Assembly: GCF_030272615.1 (NCBI RefSeq)
Contig: NC_081405.1
Span: 606,513,677-606,577,676, forward strand
Length of the DNA: 64,000 nt
Reading direction: 5' to 3'
Source of the DNA: Cryptomeria japonica
Lineage: Eukaryota > Streptophyta > Pinopsida > Cupressales > Cupressaceae
Below the pieces are notes generated by a model. The model had not been told where the DNA came from, ran no database searches, and saw nothing but the letters and a program-made list of their open reading frames with translations. The translations under genes were made by a program, and so were the position numbers. Positions 25,061 to 36,193 of the stretch are shown here, one piece after another. Within the stretch, counting starts at the first letter, position 1, and every line of letters starts with the position of its first letter.

Positions 25061-25190
25061 TCTAACTCATTGTTATTTTGCAGATTGCTCATAATGTTAT
25101 GCCTGCATTGCCTCTGTGTTATGTTGGCGCTCTAATTTCATTCCTCTACAATGCTCTTCAGCTCTCTATCTTGTTGATAGCTTGAACAAT

Positions 25191-26850
25191 TGTAACGTCA
25201 TAAATTGTACGCACTTGCTAAAGCAGTACAATTTAACACCTAGTTTAGCACCCGCCTTGGCGCAGTTGCATTTTGCATTGCATTTCCCCTTTAGCACTTA
25301 ATTAATCAAATTAATTAGGTCTAAAGGTTCTATTTCATCATTTTCCACATCATAAAGTCGATCCCTTTCATTAAAGCGTGCCCCTTTCATTTTATTCTTC
25401 CAATACACTACTTAATCAAAAACCCTAATTAGGCCCTATTCTGAGCTTGGGGGCTTGATTTTGGGGGTCAAAACATCTCAAAATCACCTGTAACTTCGGG
25501 ATTCTCTCTAAAATCATCATATCTGACGGCCCTAAAAATTTGGTGAAAAGTTGTCAGGACCGTGGCGCCCGGAGTGCACACGGTCCCGGACATTTTTCCC
25601 GAAATTTTAGGAGCGCGATCCAATCATAAAATAAAGCTTAACCCCAAGAAATTGGCGGGATATTCAATCTCTAGGTCGGCCAAAAGTTGGAATTAAGACC
25701 TAGGGTTCCATACATAAGAGCTCTCTTTCTTCATTTGAAGGGATCCGAATTTTGTTGTCAGGAACCTCATTATGCAGCGAAAGAGCAGATCTTTGAAGAC
25801 TTCAACAACTTTCAACATCCCTCTGTCAAGCATTTATCAAATCCATTCATCCATTTAGGGCTTGGAAGACATTGAAGAACAATAGGAGATCACCGACTGA
25901 AGATTGGCTTGTACCTCTCCCTTGGGGGTTGGGTATGGTTTCATGTTGTTTTCATGTCTTTGCATAAGCTTCAATATATCATTTATCCATGCTTTAGATC
26001 ACTTTGCATCTTGATTTAGAGCATTTACATTATCATTTATAAGCAATTAGGGTTTACTTTCTAGGTTGCTCTAGTTTGCTTACTTGCATTTTAGATCTTG
26101 CACACACACAAGGTCTGCACACACATTACTTTTACAATACAACTTGGCTATTCGTGGAGGTGGAAATCACCGAAGCGGGGGTTTGACTAAGTCAAAACCC
26201 TATATAGCCGCCCAAACACCTTTTTCAGATATAAGTGCAGGTTTCGAGACTCGGACGACGCCGCAGGTTGCAGATCCGGAAAAAGCAGGTCGAGACAGCA
26301 CCCCACACCAAATTGCAGAGCAAGATACCAGGACAGGGGCGTGGGGCACCCTGGTCCTGCCAGGACAGGGGCACTGGGCGCCCTGGTCCCTGGGATAGAG
26401 GCACTGGGCGCCCTGGTCCTCCTAACAGACAGCATTTCAGACAGTTTCCAGAGTGCAAAACAGCAGTTTTAGGTGCAGTTTCAGGTGCAGAATCAGGACA
26501 GTGGCGCTCGCGCCCCCATCTCGAACATTTCCACTCAGATTTTGACTCTGGGTATGCATTTTCATTCTTGTCTTATCTTTGTATTTACAGCTTTCCATTG
26601 TTTAAGTTCAATTCTGCAATCTTGTTATTAGTTCATACTTGCATTCTAGGGTTAGGAATTGAACTTGCATAATCTTACTTTTCAATTACAACAAAGGAAT
26701 AGAAATACTAATAGGTAGCCCGTGGCTCTCTCTTTCACAAAAAGAAGTAGCCAATTGTGTGATACCTCTAGGCTCTTTCGTATTCCGTAATGTGTGACAA
26801 AAGGTAGGATTAGGGTATGATAACCTAGTCTCGCTTTTTTCCCCCACACA
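25191..26850 (+). repeat. 5' LTR of the Tat-type element
   Basis: 1660 bp, begins TGTAACGTCATAAATTG and ends CCCCCACACA. It is 13 bp longer than the 3' LTR. The difference is a 12-bp tandem duplication near 26467-26490 (two GTTTYAGGTGCA copies here, one in the 3' LTR) and one base near 25770. A GC-rich block at 26335-26425 has repeats of GGGCGCCCTGGTCC type. Confidence 0.95.
26182..26207 (+). promoter_or_regulatory. LTR promoter: palindromic W-box pair and TATA box
   Basis: TTTGACTAAGTCAAA (26182-26196) is a perfect palindrome holding two opposed TTGAC W-box cores. TATATAG follows at 26201-26207. In the 3' LTR the TATA copy is at 37203-37209, and one palindrome arm is mutated (AAGGCAAA). Confidence 0.5.
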
Positions 26851-26853
26851 TTT

Positions 26854-26869
26854 TGGTGAACCCGACGTG
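26854..26869 (+). promoter_or_regulatory. Probable primer-binding site of the Tat-type element
   Basis: TGGTGAACCCGACGTG begins three bases after the LTR end, the usual position, with the TGG expected opposite a tRNA CCA end. I could not assign the tRNA. Confidence 0.6.
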
Positions 26870-27015
26870 AATCTATCATTGCTTCTTCTTGCATTGCATT
26901 TGTTAGATCTAGATCTAGATCTAGTGTGTTTTCATTTCATTTTTATTAAAAAGAAAAAAAAAGAGTGTGTTTCTTTGCATTGTGTGTTTAAATTTCATGC
27001 AATTTTTATTTCAAA

Positions 27016-30000
27016 ATGTCCGACTTTTATTTGCAAAATGTTCATGCTTATGATGATTATTATGAGTATAGCCAAGATGAATTAGATGAAGCTTTAGATG
27101 AGTTTTTGAACCCTAAAGATGCCAAACCTTCATTTTACCAAAAACTCATAAACCTTGTTACTATGCCATTTCGTTGTGATGAGAAAGATAAGTTGAATGA
27201 GTCCTCTCAAGGGTACATTCCTATCAACTCTTCCACTAAATCTAGTAACATGGTTGTTTTCAACAATCCCCTCTATGAGGAGATGTCTCCTTTTGAATCA
27301 AAAGATAAACCTTTTAATAGATATGATCATGCTTTGTTGGATGACGCTCTTGATGACTTTGTGGCTTTATCGAAATCTCTAAACAAAAACAAAACCTCTA
27401 AATTGGTTAACATGATAAACTTGAATGAGCATAAAAAGCCTCTCTTTGAAGTCCAAGGTGCTTATCCTTCTCCCACCTTTCAAGGTCCTAAATCACCTCT
27501 CCTTACTATCCAAGGAGGGTATGATCATGATTCCTTTCGTACTCCGAATAAACCAATCATCACTGTGCAAGGAAGAAAACCTATAAGTCCTTATAGTTAT
27601 GCCAAGCAAATAACTAGAGAGAGTTATCATGCGGTTGCCCATACTTATCATACCAGAAATAATAGGCAGCCTAGTCCTCCTCCTGTTATTCCAGTTTCTC
27701 TTCCGAATTCTCAACCAATTCTTTCGCAAGCTCCACGTATTTCACAAGTTCTTAGTAAGGAATATGATCTCATAGAACAACTTAAAGCTACCCCTACTAA
27801 GATATCCCTTTGGGATTTGATTCAAACTTCTTCCGCTCATCATGGAATGTTACAAGATGCCTTGAAAGATTTAAATGTTCCTCCACCGAATACATCTAGT
27901 AATATAGCATCTTTGGTTAACTCTGTGATGAATCCTAAAGCTCAAATTGTGTTTACCCAAGATGAGTTGCCTACTAGTGAAATCCAACATCAATATGATC
28001 CCTTGATGATTGTGGTTATCATGAAAGACACTGCTATAAGACGAACACTAGTAGATAATGGCTCTGGTCTTAATGTGTGTAGCATTAATCTTTTGCATAA
28101 GATGAATGTGGATACATCTCTAATTGAGCCGGACTCTCGTCCTATTCGAGGCTTTGATAATGTGGCTAAAACTTCATTAGGTACTATCACCTTACCCATC
28201 ACAGTGGGGCCTGTTACTTTGCCTACTCCTATCCATGTTATGTCGGGAAATCTAACATACAACTTGTTATTAGGGAGACCTTGGATTCACAGTATGCAAG
28301 TTGTCCCCTCTACATTGCACAGACAATTTAAGTTTATCTACAACAATAAGACATATACCTTGATAGGTGATACCAATTTTCAAGCTTGTTTGCAAACATC
28401 TACTTCCAAAGGGGGTGCCTCTAAGCCGCCCTCGTCTAGTGGTGACTCTTTAAATAAGATACCTATCGGTGAATCCTCACTCTCTGATGATCAAAATTCT
28501 TTGGATGAGTCTGGAGCTCCTGAAGAAGACTCTTCTCGACATGAAACTACACATAAGAAGGATTTTGATCCTGAAAAGATTCTCGCAGACGACGATTGGG
28601 GATCCCTTGATTTTAATCCTACCTTTGTAGGTGAATATAAGGTTCCTTCTAGAGAGCTTAAAGCTGAAAAGAAGGAAGAAGCTAAAAATCAATCAACACT
28701 ACCTGAACCTATGAGTAATAACTTTGTGGCCGCTTCTCAAACTTCTTCTCCTCGCACTTCTAATTCTGAAGAGTTTGATTCTTTGTCTTATGAAAAACCA
28801 CCTTCTCTGTCTAAAATGGCTGATCGTTATGGTCGTGGTTTTTGCATTTTTGCTAAGCATGGGTATCATGGAAATGGTTGTGGCGCTCACGAACAAGGAA
28901 TAAAGGTTCCTCTAGAGAATAATCTTCACAACCATGCCTTTGGACTTGGCTATAATCCCTGTAAGCACACTAAAGCTTCTAGAAGACCCTGTATTAGTGT
29001 TAATGCTATTTCTACCTCTCTGTCAATGCAACACCCCAAGTACATTGATGAGGATCCTTCGTGTGCTTGTGCGTTTGATATTTTCCCTACCGATGATGCT
29101 TTAGCTGAATTTTTAGGAGCATATGATACCCTTCCTCGTTATCATCACAATAGGGGACTCCCTTATTGTTTGAACACTGAAGCCTATTTTGGAAAGGAGA
29201 CGGATAACGATGAGATTGTGAAAGAATTCCCTCAGCTAAAGGATACTCCTCAACAAAGTAATCTTCTCATAAGTGACACCACTAATGTTAAGATGGATCC
29301 TGGCAATGAAGGAAAAGTTATTAAAATTGGAAAATGTTTGGATGAAGAGGAACAAAAACAATATGAAGATTTATTGCATGAATTCCCTGAGATCTTTGCT
29401 TGGACATACTCTGACATGCCTGGTATAGATCCTAAGATTGTTACTCATAATATTGTCTTAGTCCCTGATGCTAAGCCCGTGAAACAAAAGATTCGAAAAA
29501 TGAATCCTTAAGTGGCTTTGCTTGTTAAGGCTGAGATTGAAAAGTTATTGGAGGCTGGATTTATCCGTCCTATTGATTATTCCCCATGGATTTCAAATAT
29601 TGTCACTGTGGCTAAACCAGATAATAAAATAAGAATGTGTACCGATTTCCGGGATTTAAATAAGGCTTCTTTAAAAGATGATTTCCATCTTCCGAACATT
29701 GACATGATAATTGATTCTACGGCAGGACATGCCTTATTATCCTTCATGGATGGTTTTTCAGGATACAATCAAATTTTCATTAACCCTCAAGATCAATTCA
29801 AGACTGCTTTCACCACTCCTTGGGGTACGTTTTGTTGGATAATGATGCCTTTCGGACTTAAAAACGCTAGTGCAACTTATCAACGAGCGATGACCCTTAT
29901 CTTTCATGATTACATGCATAAGACTCTAGAAGACTATGTTGATGATGTTTTAGCCAAATCCATTCTTCGCATAGATCATATTAAGATCCTTCGTCAAATC

Positions 30001-32562
30001 TTTGAAAGGATTCGTAAATATCACATGCGCTTGAATCCCCGAAAATGTGTTTTTGATGTGGATAGTGGAAAACTATTAGGATTCATAGTTTCGCATCGTG
30101 GGATTGAGGTGGATACTAAGAAAATAGATGCTATTGTCAACATGCCACCTCCTAGAAATGTGTCTCAACTCAAAAGCTTACAAGGAAAAATTCAACCTAT
30201 TCGTAGGTTTGTATCTCAACTTGCAGATCGTACTTTTCCTTTCACTCAACTTCTCAAAAAGAATATCACTTTTCAATGGAATGAGGATTGTCAGCAAGCA
30301 TTTGAAGATTTAAAAATGTATTTGGCTAATCCTCCTATCCTTCGACCAGCCGAACCTTCTAAACCCTTCCTTCTTTATACAGCGGCTTCCTCTCATGCTC
30401 TTGCAGCATTATTGGCACAACATGATAAAGATGGTAAGGAGTGTCCGGTTTATTATATAAGTCGTACCTTACTCGATTATGAGACCCGATATTCTGCGAT
30501 AGAAAGACAATGCTTGGCCTTGGTGTTTGAGACTCAGAAATTGAGACATTATCTCTTAAATTCAGAAGTCCACGTCATGGTAAAGTTTGATCCGTTGAAG
30601 CATCTTTTCTCTAAAACTGATTTATCAGGACGCCTAGCTAAGTGGGTTATGATGTTAACTGAATTTGACCTTAAATTTGTTTCACAAAGGGCAATTAAAG
30701 GGCAAGCATTGACCGATCACCTAGCTGAGGCCCCTTCACCTTTCTCCTTCCCTAACCCTGAGTCTTTTCCCGACGATTTCATCCTTTGTACAGAGAAAGA
30801 TGAAACTTGGGAGTTATATTTTGATGGCACTAAGTGTCGTATGGGATCGAGGGCAGGTGTTGTTCTGATTTCTCCTACAAAGAAGTCCATTCCCTTATCT
30901 TACTGTCTCAATTTCCTATGTACCAATAACATTGCTGAGTATGAGGCTCTTATAGCAAGAATAAAGGCAGCCTTAGCTTTGAATATAAAACACATACATA
31001 TTTTTGGAGATTCTCAACTGATTATAAGACAAGTAACAGGACTGTATCAAGCAAAACAAGACAAGTTATCACAATATAAAGACCTTGCTATCTCTTTGTT
31101 ACAAAAATTTGATTCTTACACCATAGAACCTGTTCCTCAAAAAGATAATCGACATGCGGACGCAATGGCATGTGTGGCTTCTCTTATATCTTTAGAGGAC
31201 CCTGTGGTTGATCTTAAATTTGTTATTCACAACCTTATTTCTCCAACTATTGTAGATGATTCCAGCCTGGTGACATGTTGTGACTTCGTAGACTCAGATG
31301 AATGGTACTCGCATATCGTAAGATACTTGACTGATGGTACCTTTCCTGATTCCGCCAATAGGAACACCAGGGCTAGAGTTCGCAAGTTGTCTGCTAGGTA
31401 TATCATTCTTTCTAATGTTCTTTACCGAAGGGGTTATAACGGTCTTCTCCTTCGCTGTCTTAACAAATCAGAAATCCCTATTGCTCTTGAAGAGGCGCAT
31501 TCAGGTGCCTGTGGGGGGAATTTTGGAGGTAAATCCTTGGTTCAAAGATTACTTCGTATGGGATATTATTGGCAAACTATGCAGCAGGATTCTTTTTCAT
31601 TTGTTAAGAAATGTCACCAATGCCAACGACACAATAATTTGATTCATGCTCCTACCCAAGAACTCCGTTCTCAGGTAGCTTCTTGGCCTTTCTCTACATG
31701 GGGGTTGGATCTCATCAGTAAAATCTCTCCTCCTTCATCTCAAGGACATGTTTTCATTATAACCGCAACAAATTACTTTACAAAGTGGGTAGAAGCTGTC
31801 CCTCTTCGCTCCACTACAGCTGAAGTGATTTGTTGATTTCTTCTAGAAAACATTATTTCTCGATTTGGAATACCTTCCACTATAATCTTTGATAATGGGA
31901 CATCATTTAAGAATAAAGACGTGAAGCAATTCCTCGAGAAATATCATATCAAACATCAATTTTCTACACCATACTATCCTCAATCAAATGGTCAAGCCGA
32001 ATCATCCAATAAAATAATCGAACAAATTCTTCGCAAAACTGTGAATAAGCATGGTAAGGATTGGAGTACTCAGCTAATCTATGCTCTTTGGGCCTACCGA
32101 ACGAGTGTAGGAATTGCCACGGGAACTACTCTTTATAATCTTGTTTATGGTGCTGATGCTATTATGCCTTTAGAATTAGAGATTCCATCACTTAGAGTTT
32201 CTCTCAAAGGTATAATAGATGATGACTCCTATAGAGAACAAAGACTTCAACAGCTTGAGATGCTTGATGAACAGCGTATAAATGCTCTTGAGCATATTCA
32301 AGCATATCACAAAACTCTACAACGAAACTATAATGATAAGGTTATTCAACATTCCTTCTCAGTGGGTGACTTAGTGCTCTATGAGAATCAGCGCAATGTG
32401 AATGCCTTACCTGAAGAAAAGGGAAAATTCAGTCCTAATTGGCTTGGACCGTATATCGTTATTGAAGATTATGGATCAGGTGCTTACAAAATAGCGGATG
32501 TAGACGGTATGCCTCTTAAAGACCCTATAAACGCTATGCACTTGCGTAGATACTATGCTTAA
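27016..32562 (+). pseudogene. Tat-type protease-RT-RNaseH-aRNH-integrase polyprotein, two in-frame stops, no gag
   Basis: A single frame of 1848 codons from ATG at 27016, broken only by TAA at 29509-29511 (between protease and RT) and TGA at 31834-31836 (inside integrase). The N-terminal 300 residues hold no capsid or zinc-knuckle motif; they are acidic, with the motif LDEALDEF/LDDALDDF repeated near residues 23 and 107. Protease: LVDNGSG near residue 345 and YNLLLGRPWIH. RT: FMDGFSGYNQ and the catalytic YVDD near residue 974. The RT-linked RNase H has lost an acidic residue (LYTAASSHAL), as is usual for Tat. The second RNase H (about 1264-1391) keeps its acidic residues (YFDGTK, AEYEAL, FGDSQL, RHADAM). 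Integrase has H...H-C-x2-C (KKCHQCQRH), then D (WGLDLI), D (FDNGT) and E (NGQAESSN), and a C-terminal region with NWLGPYIV. It would copy and integrate the element if both stops were absent, with gag from elsewhere. Confidence 0.9.
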
Positions 32563-33079
32563 TTCCTCATTATTTATCATTTATCTATTTCCTTTCTCAC
32601 TTTTTCAAAATTGGACAATATGTTAACATATCTTTGTTAGAGCAAATAGAATTAAATGATGTCTTGTTTAATCTATATTGCTTCGTTCTTGACAAGCATG
32701 TTTCTTTACTTTATGGTTTGTCTTGAATTCATTTATGTAAATTGAAAAAGATTTATATTTTCATTATGTTGACATATTATACAATGTTTTTATGTGTTAA
32801 GTTGAACCATGTCATGTTGTGTTTAAATTCAAATTAAATCACATTGGTTATATGATTCATAGGCTTAATACATACTTTCTTCCTTATCATCAATGTAGTA
32901 CTTGATTAAATATTTTAATTAAGTCACACATGTATCAATTTAATCATGGTGCATTGAGAAATCAATCACATGGAAATTAAATTCAGAACATACATGTACA
33001 TCTACCAAATGTCTTAACTTTAATCACAATACACATTGTTTAGGCATTAAAGATAACACATTTGAGACAAAGAAACATG

Positions 33080-33115
<36 letters not shown>

Positions 33116-33176
33116 GATCAATATACAAAGGTAGGTCACTACACATCCAAAATGTGACCTACCCTACATCATAAAA
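32563..33176. other. Non-coding gap between integrase and PMD gene, with (TA)n/(GT)n tract
   Basis: AT-rich, no ORF. A TA-rich microsatellite at about 33079-33106 runs into a short GT repeat (to about 33114). Confidence 0.7.
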
Positions 33177-35613
33177 TCATCTCCTATCCCTAGGGCTGGT
33201 GGCTGGAGAGTGACGACTAGATGCTCCCTCCTGATTCGGCTGTGCAGGTGGACCCATGGGGGTATACCGTGATATAGATCGTGAATGGCTCCGAGAGGAA
33301 CTTCTACGATCCCTATCCATAAGGATAGCGCGATACGAGGTAGCCTCGGCCTGAGCTGCTGCTAGATCACGCTATGCTCGCTGAAGGTCCTCTGATAGAG
33401 CCCGCTCTCTCTCCCTCCATATCTCTACCTGTACTCGAAATGGGGAAAACAAATCATCATGCCGACCCACGTTCCCTTGAGGTCTATAAGCAACCTGTGA
33501 GGAACTAGGGATCTGCGCTGTCGTAGAGATATCTGTCACTGCTTGCTGGATCAAGGAGTGCCACTCCTGCACATTAGCTGTCGCAGTGGAATAGATTTTG
33601 TGTCAGTACCATTTTATATCATCAAAACATCAATCAATCAATTTAAACCTACTATACCTGGATCTCCCTCACATCAGTAGGGATCGTGATATGGTAGCAT
33701 CTGTAACTGGGAACTACTAGGCTCCCCACGCTCAAACGATTTGTGCGCGATAAGTGCAGGTCTTCGTAACGCCTCATGTTCCCCCTTTTGGGGAATAACG
33801 GGAGGATCTAAGGCTACGGTATCATCCCCTGAATGGTGAGGAGCTGCATCTAACTCCTCCTCATCATCTCTATCCTCATCCTCCTCGTCATCCTCATCCT
33901 CATTTGCATCCTCGTTCTCCTCATCATCATCTCTCTCCTCCTCCTCGTCATCCTCGTCCTCCTCCTCCTCGGCACTAGGCTGATCTCCTATAGGCGGATC
34001 AGGACCTCCTGCCTCCTCATGACCCTCTCCCTCCTCTGGCTCCTCTAACCTGGATCCCTGATCCTCATCTCAGTCTCCATGCCTCCATGGGCTTGGATGG
34101 CCTGTCGGGTGATCTGGTGGAAAGGTAGGCCCTGGGTATGATCTCACAAACCAGGAATGATACCTGCGCTGTGCCCCGGGGTCTGCAGCATAATCAGTGA
34201 CCACATCCTAATCGGACCCCTCTCTATCTGTGATCTCGATATCATCTATCGTCGGTCTCGCTACTGCTCTGGGTCTCGGAAGGACTCGCGAGCGTTGAGT
34301 GTAGATGGGCACATCGGCTGGGACACACTGCTCTAGCCCGAACTGCCTCCGTATTCGGTCGAAGTAGAATGGGACTATGATGTGTGGATATCGTCCTCTC
34401 AGTAGGTGGTTCCTCTGTAGGCATGCTAACTGTCTCTCCATCCCATCCCATCTGTGCATCCGCAGATATGGTCTCCACACGGTCACCTCGGCTGTCAATC
34501 TGTCAACTATCACTCTCCAATACAATAGATCTCCAAATCTCCACTTGCTGGTAAGTGGATAAGCAAATACCCTAGGTCGCTCGCTAGCCGTACTCATCGG
34601 ATAGCCGACAGGCCTGGTGCATGTAAAGTGCTCAAATATCCACACCTGCAGAAGTGTGCATGTCATCAAGCTGCAACCCTGTCCGAAAACATACTCCTCG
34701 AGGTCATGATAGAGATGTGCAAGCATACTCCGACCCCAGGCATATACTCTCTTGTGTCTCTCCATAGCCCTGATGCACCATGTGAGACCCCCATGCATGT
34801 GTGTACCTCGCCCATTAGGGCAGACAGCTAGTGCAATGATGGCTATCATAAGACGTCTCATGAGGGGCACCTCTCCTGTAGGATGTAAGAGCCAGCTGAC
34901 CATGATACGACCTCTCGTCTCACTCAGCATGACTCTCCCTATGCAATATACCTGCTCCCTCTGATGATCCTCTACTGACCGATCGGTCGCATATGTCACG
35001 GTAGCTCCTCTGATCGGTAGGCGAAGAATGTGGTACACATCCTCAAGTGTCACCATCATCTCCCCTACTGGAAGCTAGAACGTGCATGTGTCAGGATCCC
35101 ATCGCTCCATGAATGCCATCAGCATCGCGGGATGAAATCGGATGGCCGGCATAAGAATCATAGACCACAAACCTACTATCGACAATGTGTCTCTCTCTGC
35201 CTGAGTGAGTCGGGGAATCTGATCTCGCAAACTGCAAAGAATCTGTCCCACCATGTGCTCTCTCATATACGGGAGACCCTGCATCACAAAAATATAACTA
35301 TAATCAGTACTCAATCATCAAAAATCATTCATGCAAAACTGTCGAACATCGTATGCTAACCCTGGCATCTCTCGCAAAGTCCTGATTGGGGCCATGGTGC
35401 CTTGTCAGGGACCATGGCGCCCTGAAGGGACCATGGCACCCTGTGTGGGACCCACGGTCGGGTTCCAGGGCCCGCAAACGATCACAGAAAGTCAAATGCA
35501 AAAAATCAAAAGTCAACGTTCAGTCAACTCACCTCGTCCAGTGGCTCGTCGTCAATCACGGCCTATCGCATGATCTCAATCCTCGTGGGACGCTCCGGTC
35601 GTCGTGAAGGCAT
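33177..35613 (-). pseudogene. Antisense plant-mobile-domain (PMD, MAIN-like) gene with introns, decayed
   Basis: Exon 1 is 35613-35533 (27 codons), followed by a GTGAGT donor; the acceptor TGATGCAG leads to exon 2 at 35278, a 254-bp phase-0 intron. Exon 2 encodes the plant mobile domain: FMERWDPDTCTF, then GEMMVTLEDVYHILRLPIRG, and later helices with FEHFTCTRP and RWRFGD-type blocks (35278 to about 34208). It continues into a long Asp/Glu tract (about 33840-34020). A donor after 33658 (GTATAG) and an acceptor near 33570-33583 give exon 3, ending with an Arg/Ser-rich tail and TGA at 33177-33179. In-frame stops: codon 17 of exon 1, TAG at 35075-35077, TAG at 34208-34210, one more near 34070 and TAG at 33372-33374; a frame change lies in the acidic to C-terminal part. 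PMD proteins (MAIN, MAIL1) act in genome stability and TE silencing, and PMD genes are known to be carried by plant transposons. It lies opposite to the element's own transcription. Confidence 0.75.
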
Positions 35614-36178
35614 GATGATGGCTATGTGGGCTCTTCTGCAATGAACAATACTCAGAATCAACAAAGTGACAAATGCAAATGTCTCTTTCAAGGTATATAC
35701 GTTCATTCCTTTACATTTACTTTCAAAACCCTAATTTTCCTCTATCACTCATTTCATCATAACTCGAGTTTGGGAGATGCGATTTTCGAACAGTTTGTTG
35801 CGTAGGAATCGTATTTTCGCTCCCCTACTCTTGGGATGTTCCAAAAAGTGCTCTGATGAAGCCTTTTCAGTGAACATCCCTCATCAACACTCTCTTACAC
35901 AATTTGTCGTAAGTAAACATGCTACCCTGTTTCACCTCCCTAATAAGCAAGTCGAAACAAGGGGGGGCATACAGCTACTCGCAAATTTTATCACCTTCCT
36001 TAGTAAGCATTAGGTGATTTTGTGATCTAACGTGTGTTTTGTAGGGTGCGGTTCCTAACTGTGTACTGCAGATACCGCTGGGGGCTTCGTCCGACAACTT
36101 ATGGATATATCCTTTTTCAAATGATGTTTACTTTTTATACTTTAGCTTGCATATGCACGTAGTACTCATATGACCGCT
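35614..36178. other. Non-coding region upstream of the antisense PMD gene
   Basis: Holds the expected promoter/5' leader of the minus-strand PMD gene. A 78-codon plus-strand ORF at 35777-36013 has no recognisable motif. Confidence 0.4.
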
Positions 36179-36193
36179 AAAGTGGGGGCTAAA
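36179..36193 (+). promoter_or_regulatory. Polypurine tract of the Tat-type element
   Basis: AAAGTGGGGGCTAAA directly before the 3' LTR, the position expected for the plus-strand primer. Confidence 0.75.

Noticed and set aside
26084-26672. ORFs in the Tat LTR (also at 37086-37662) that look conserved
   Set aside because: Conserved only because both LTRs are copies. Composition comes from GC-rich tandem repeats; no domain, and they overlap promoter elements.
34377-34964. Several plus-strand ORFs of 60-70 residues
   Set aside because: Antisense shadows of the PMD exon on the minus strand.
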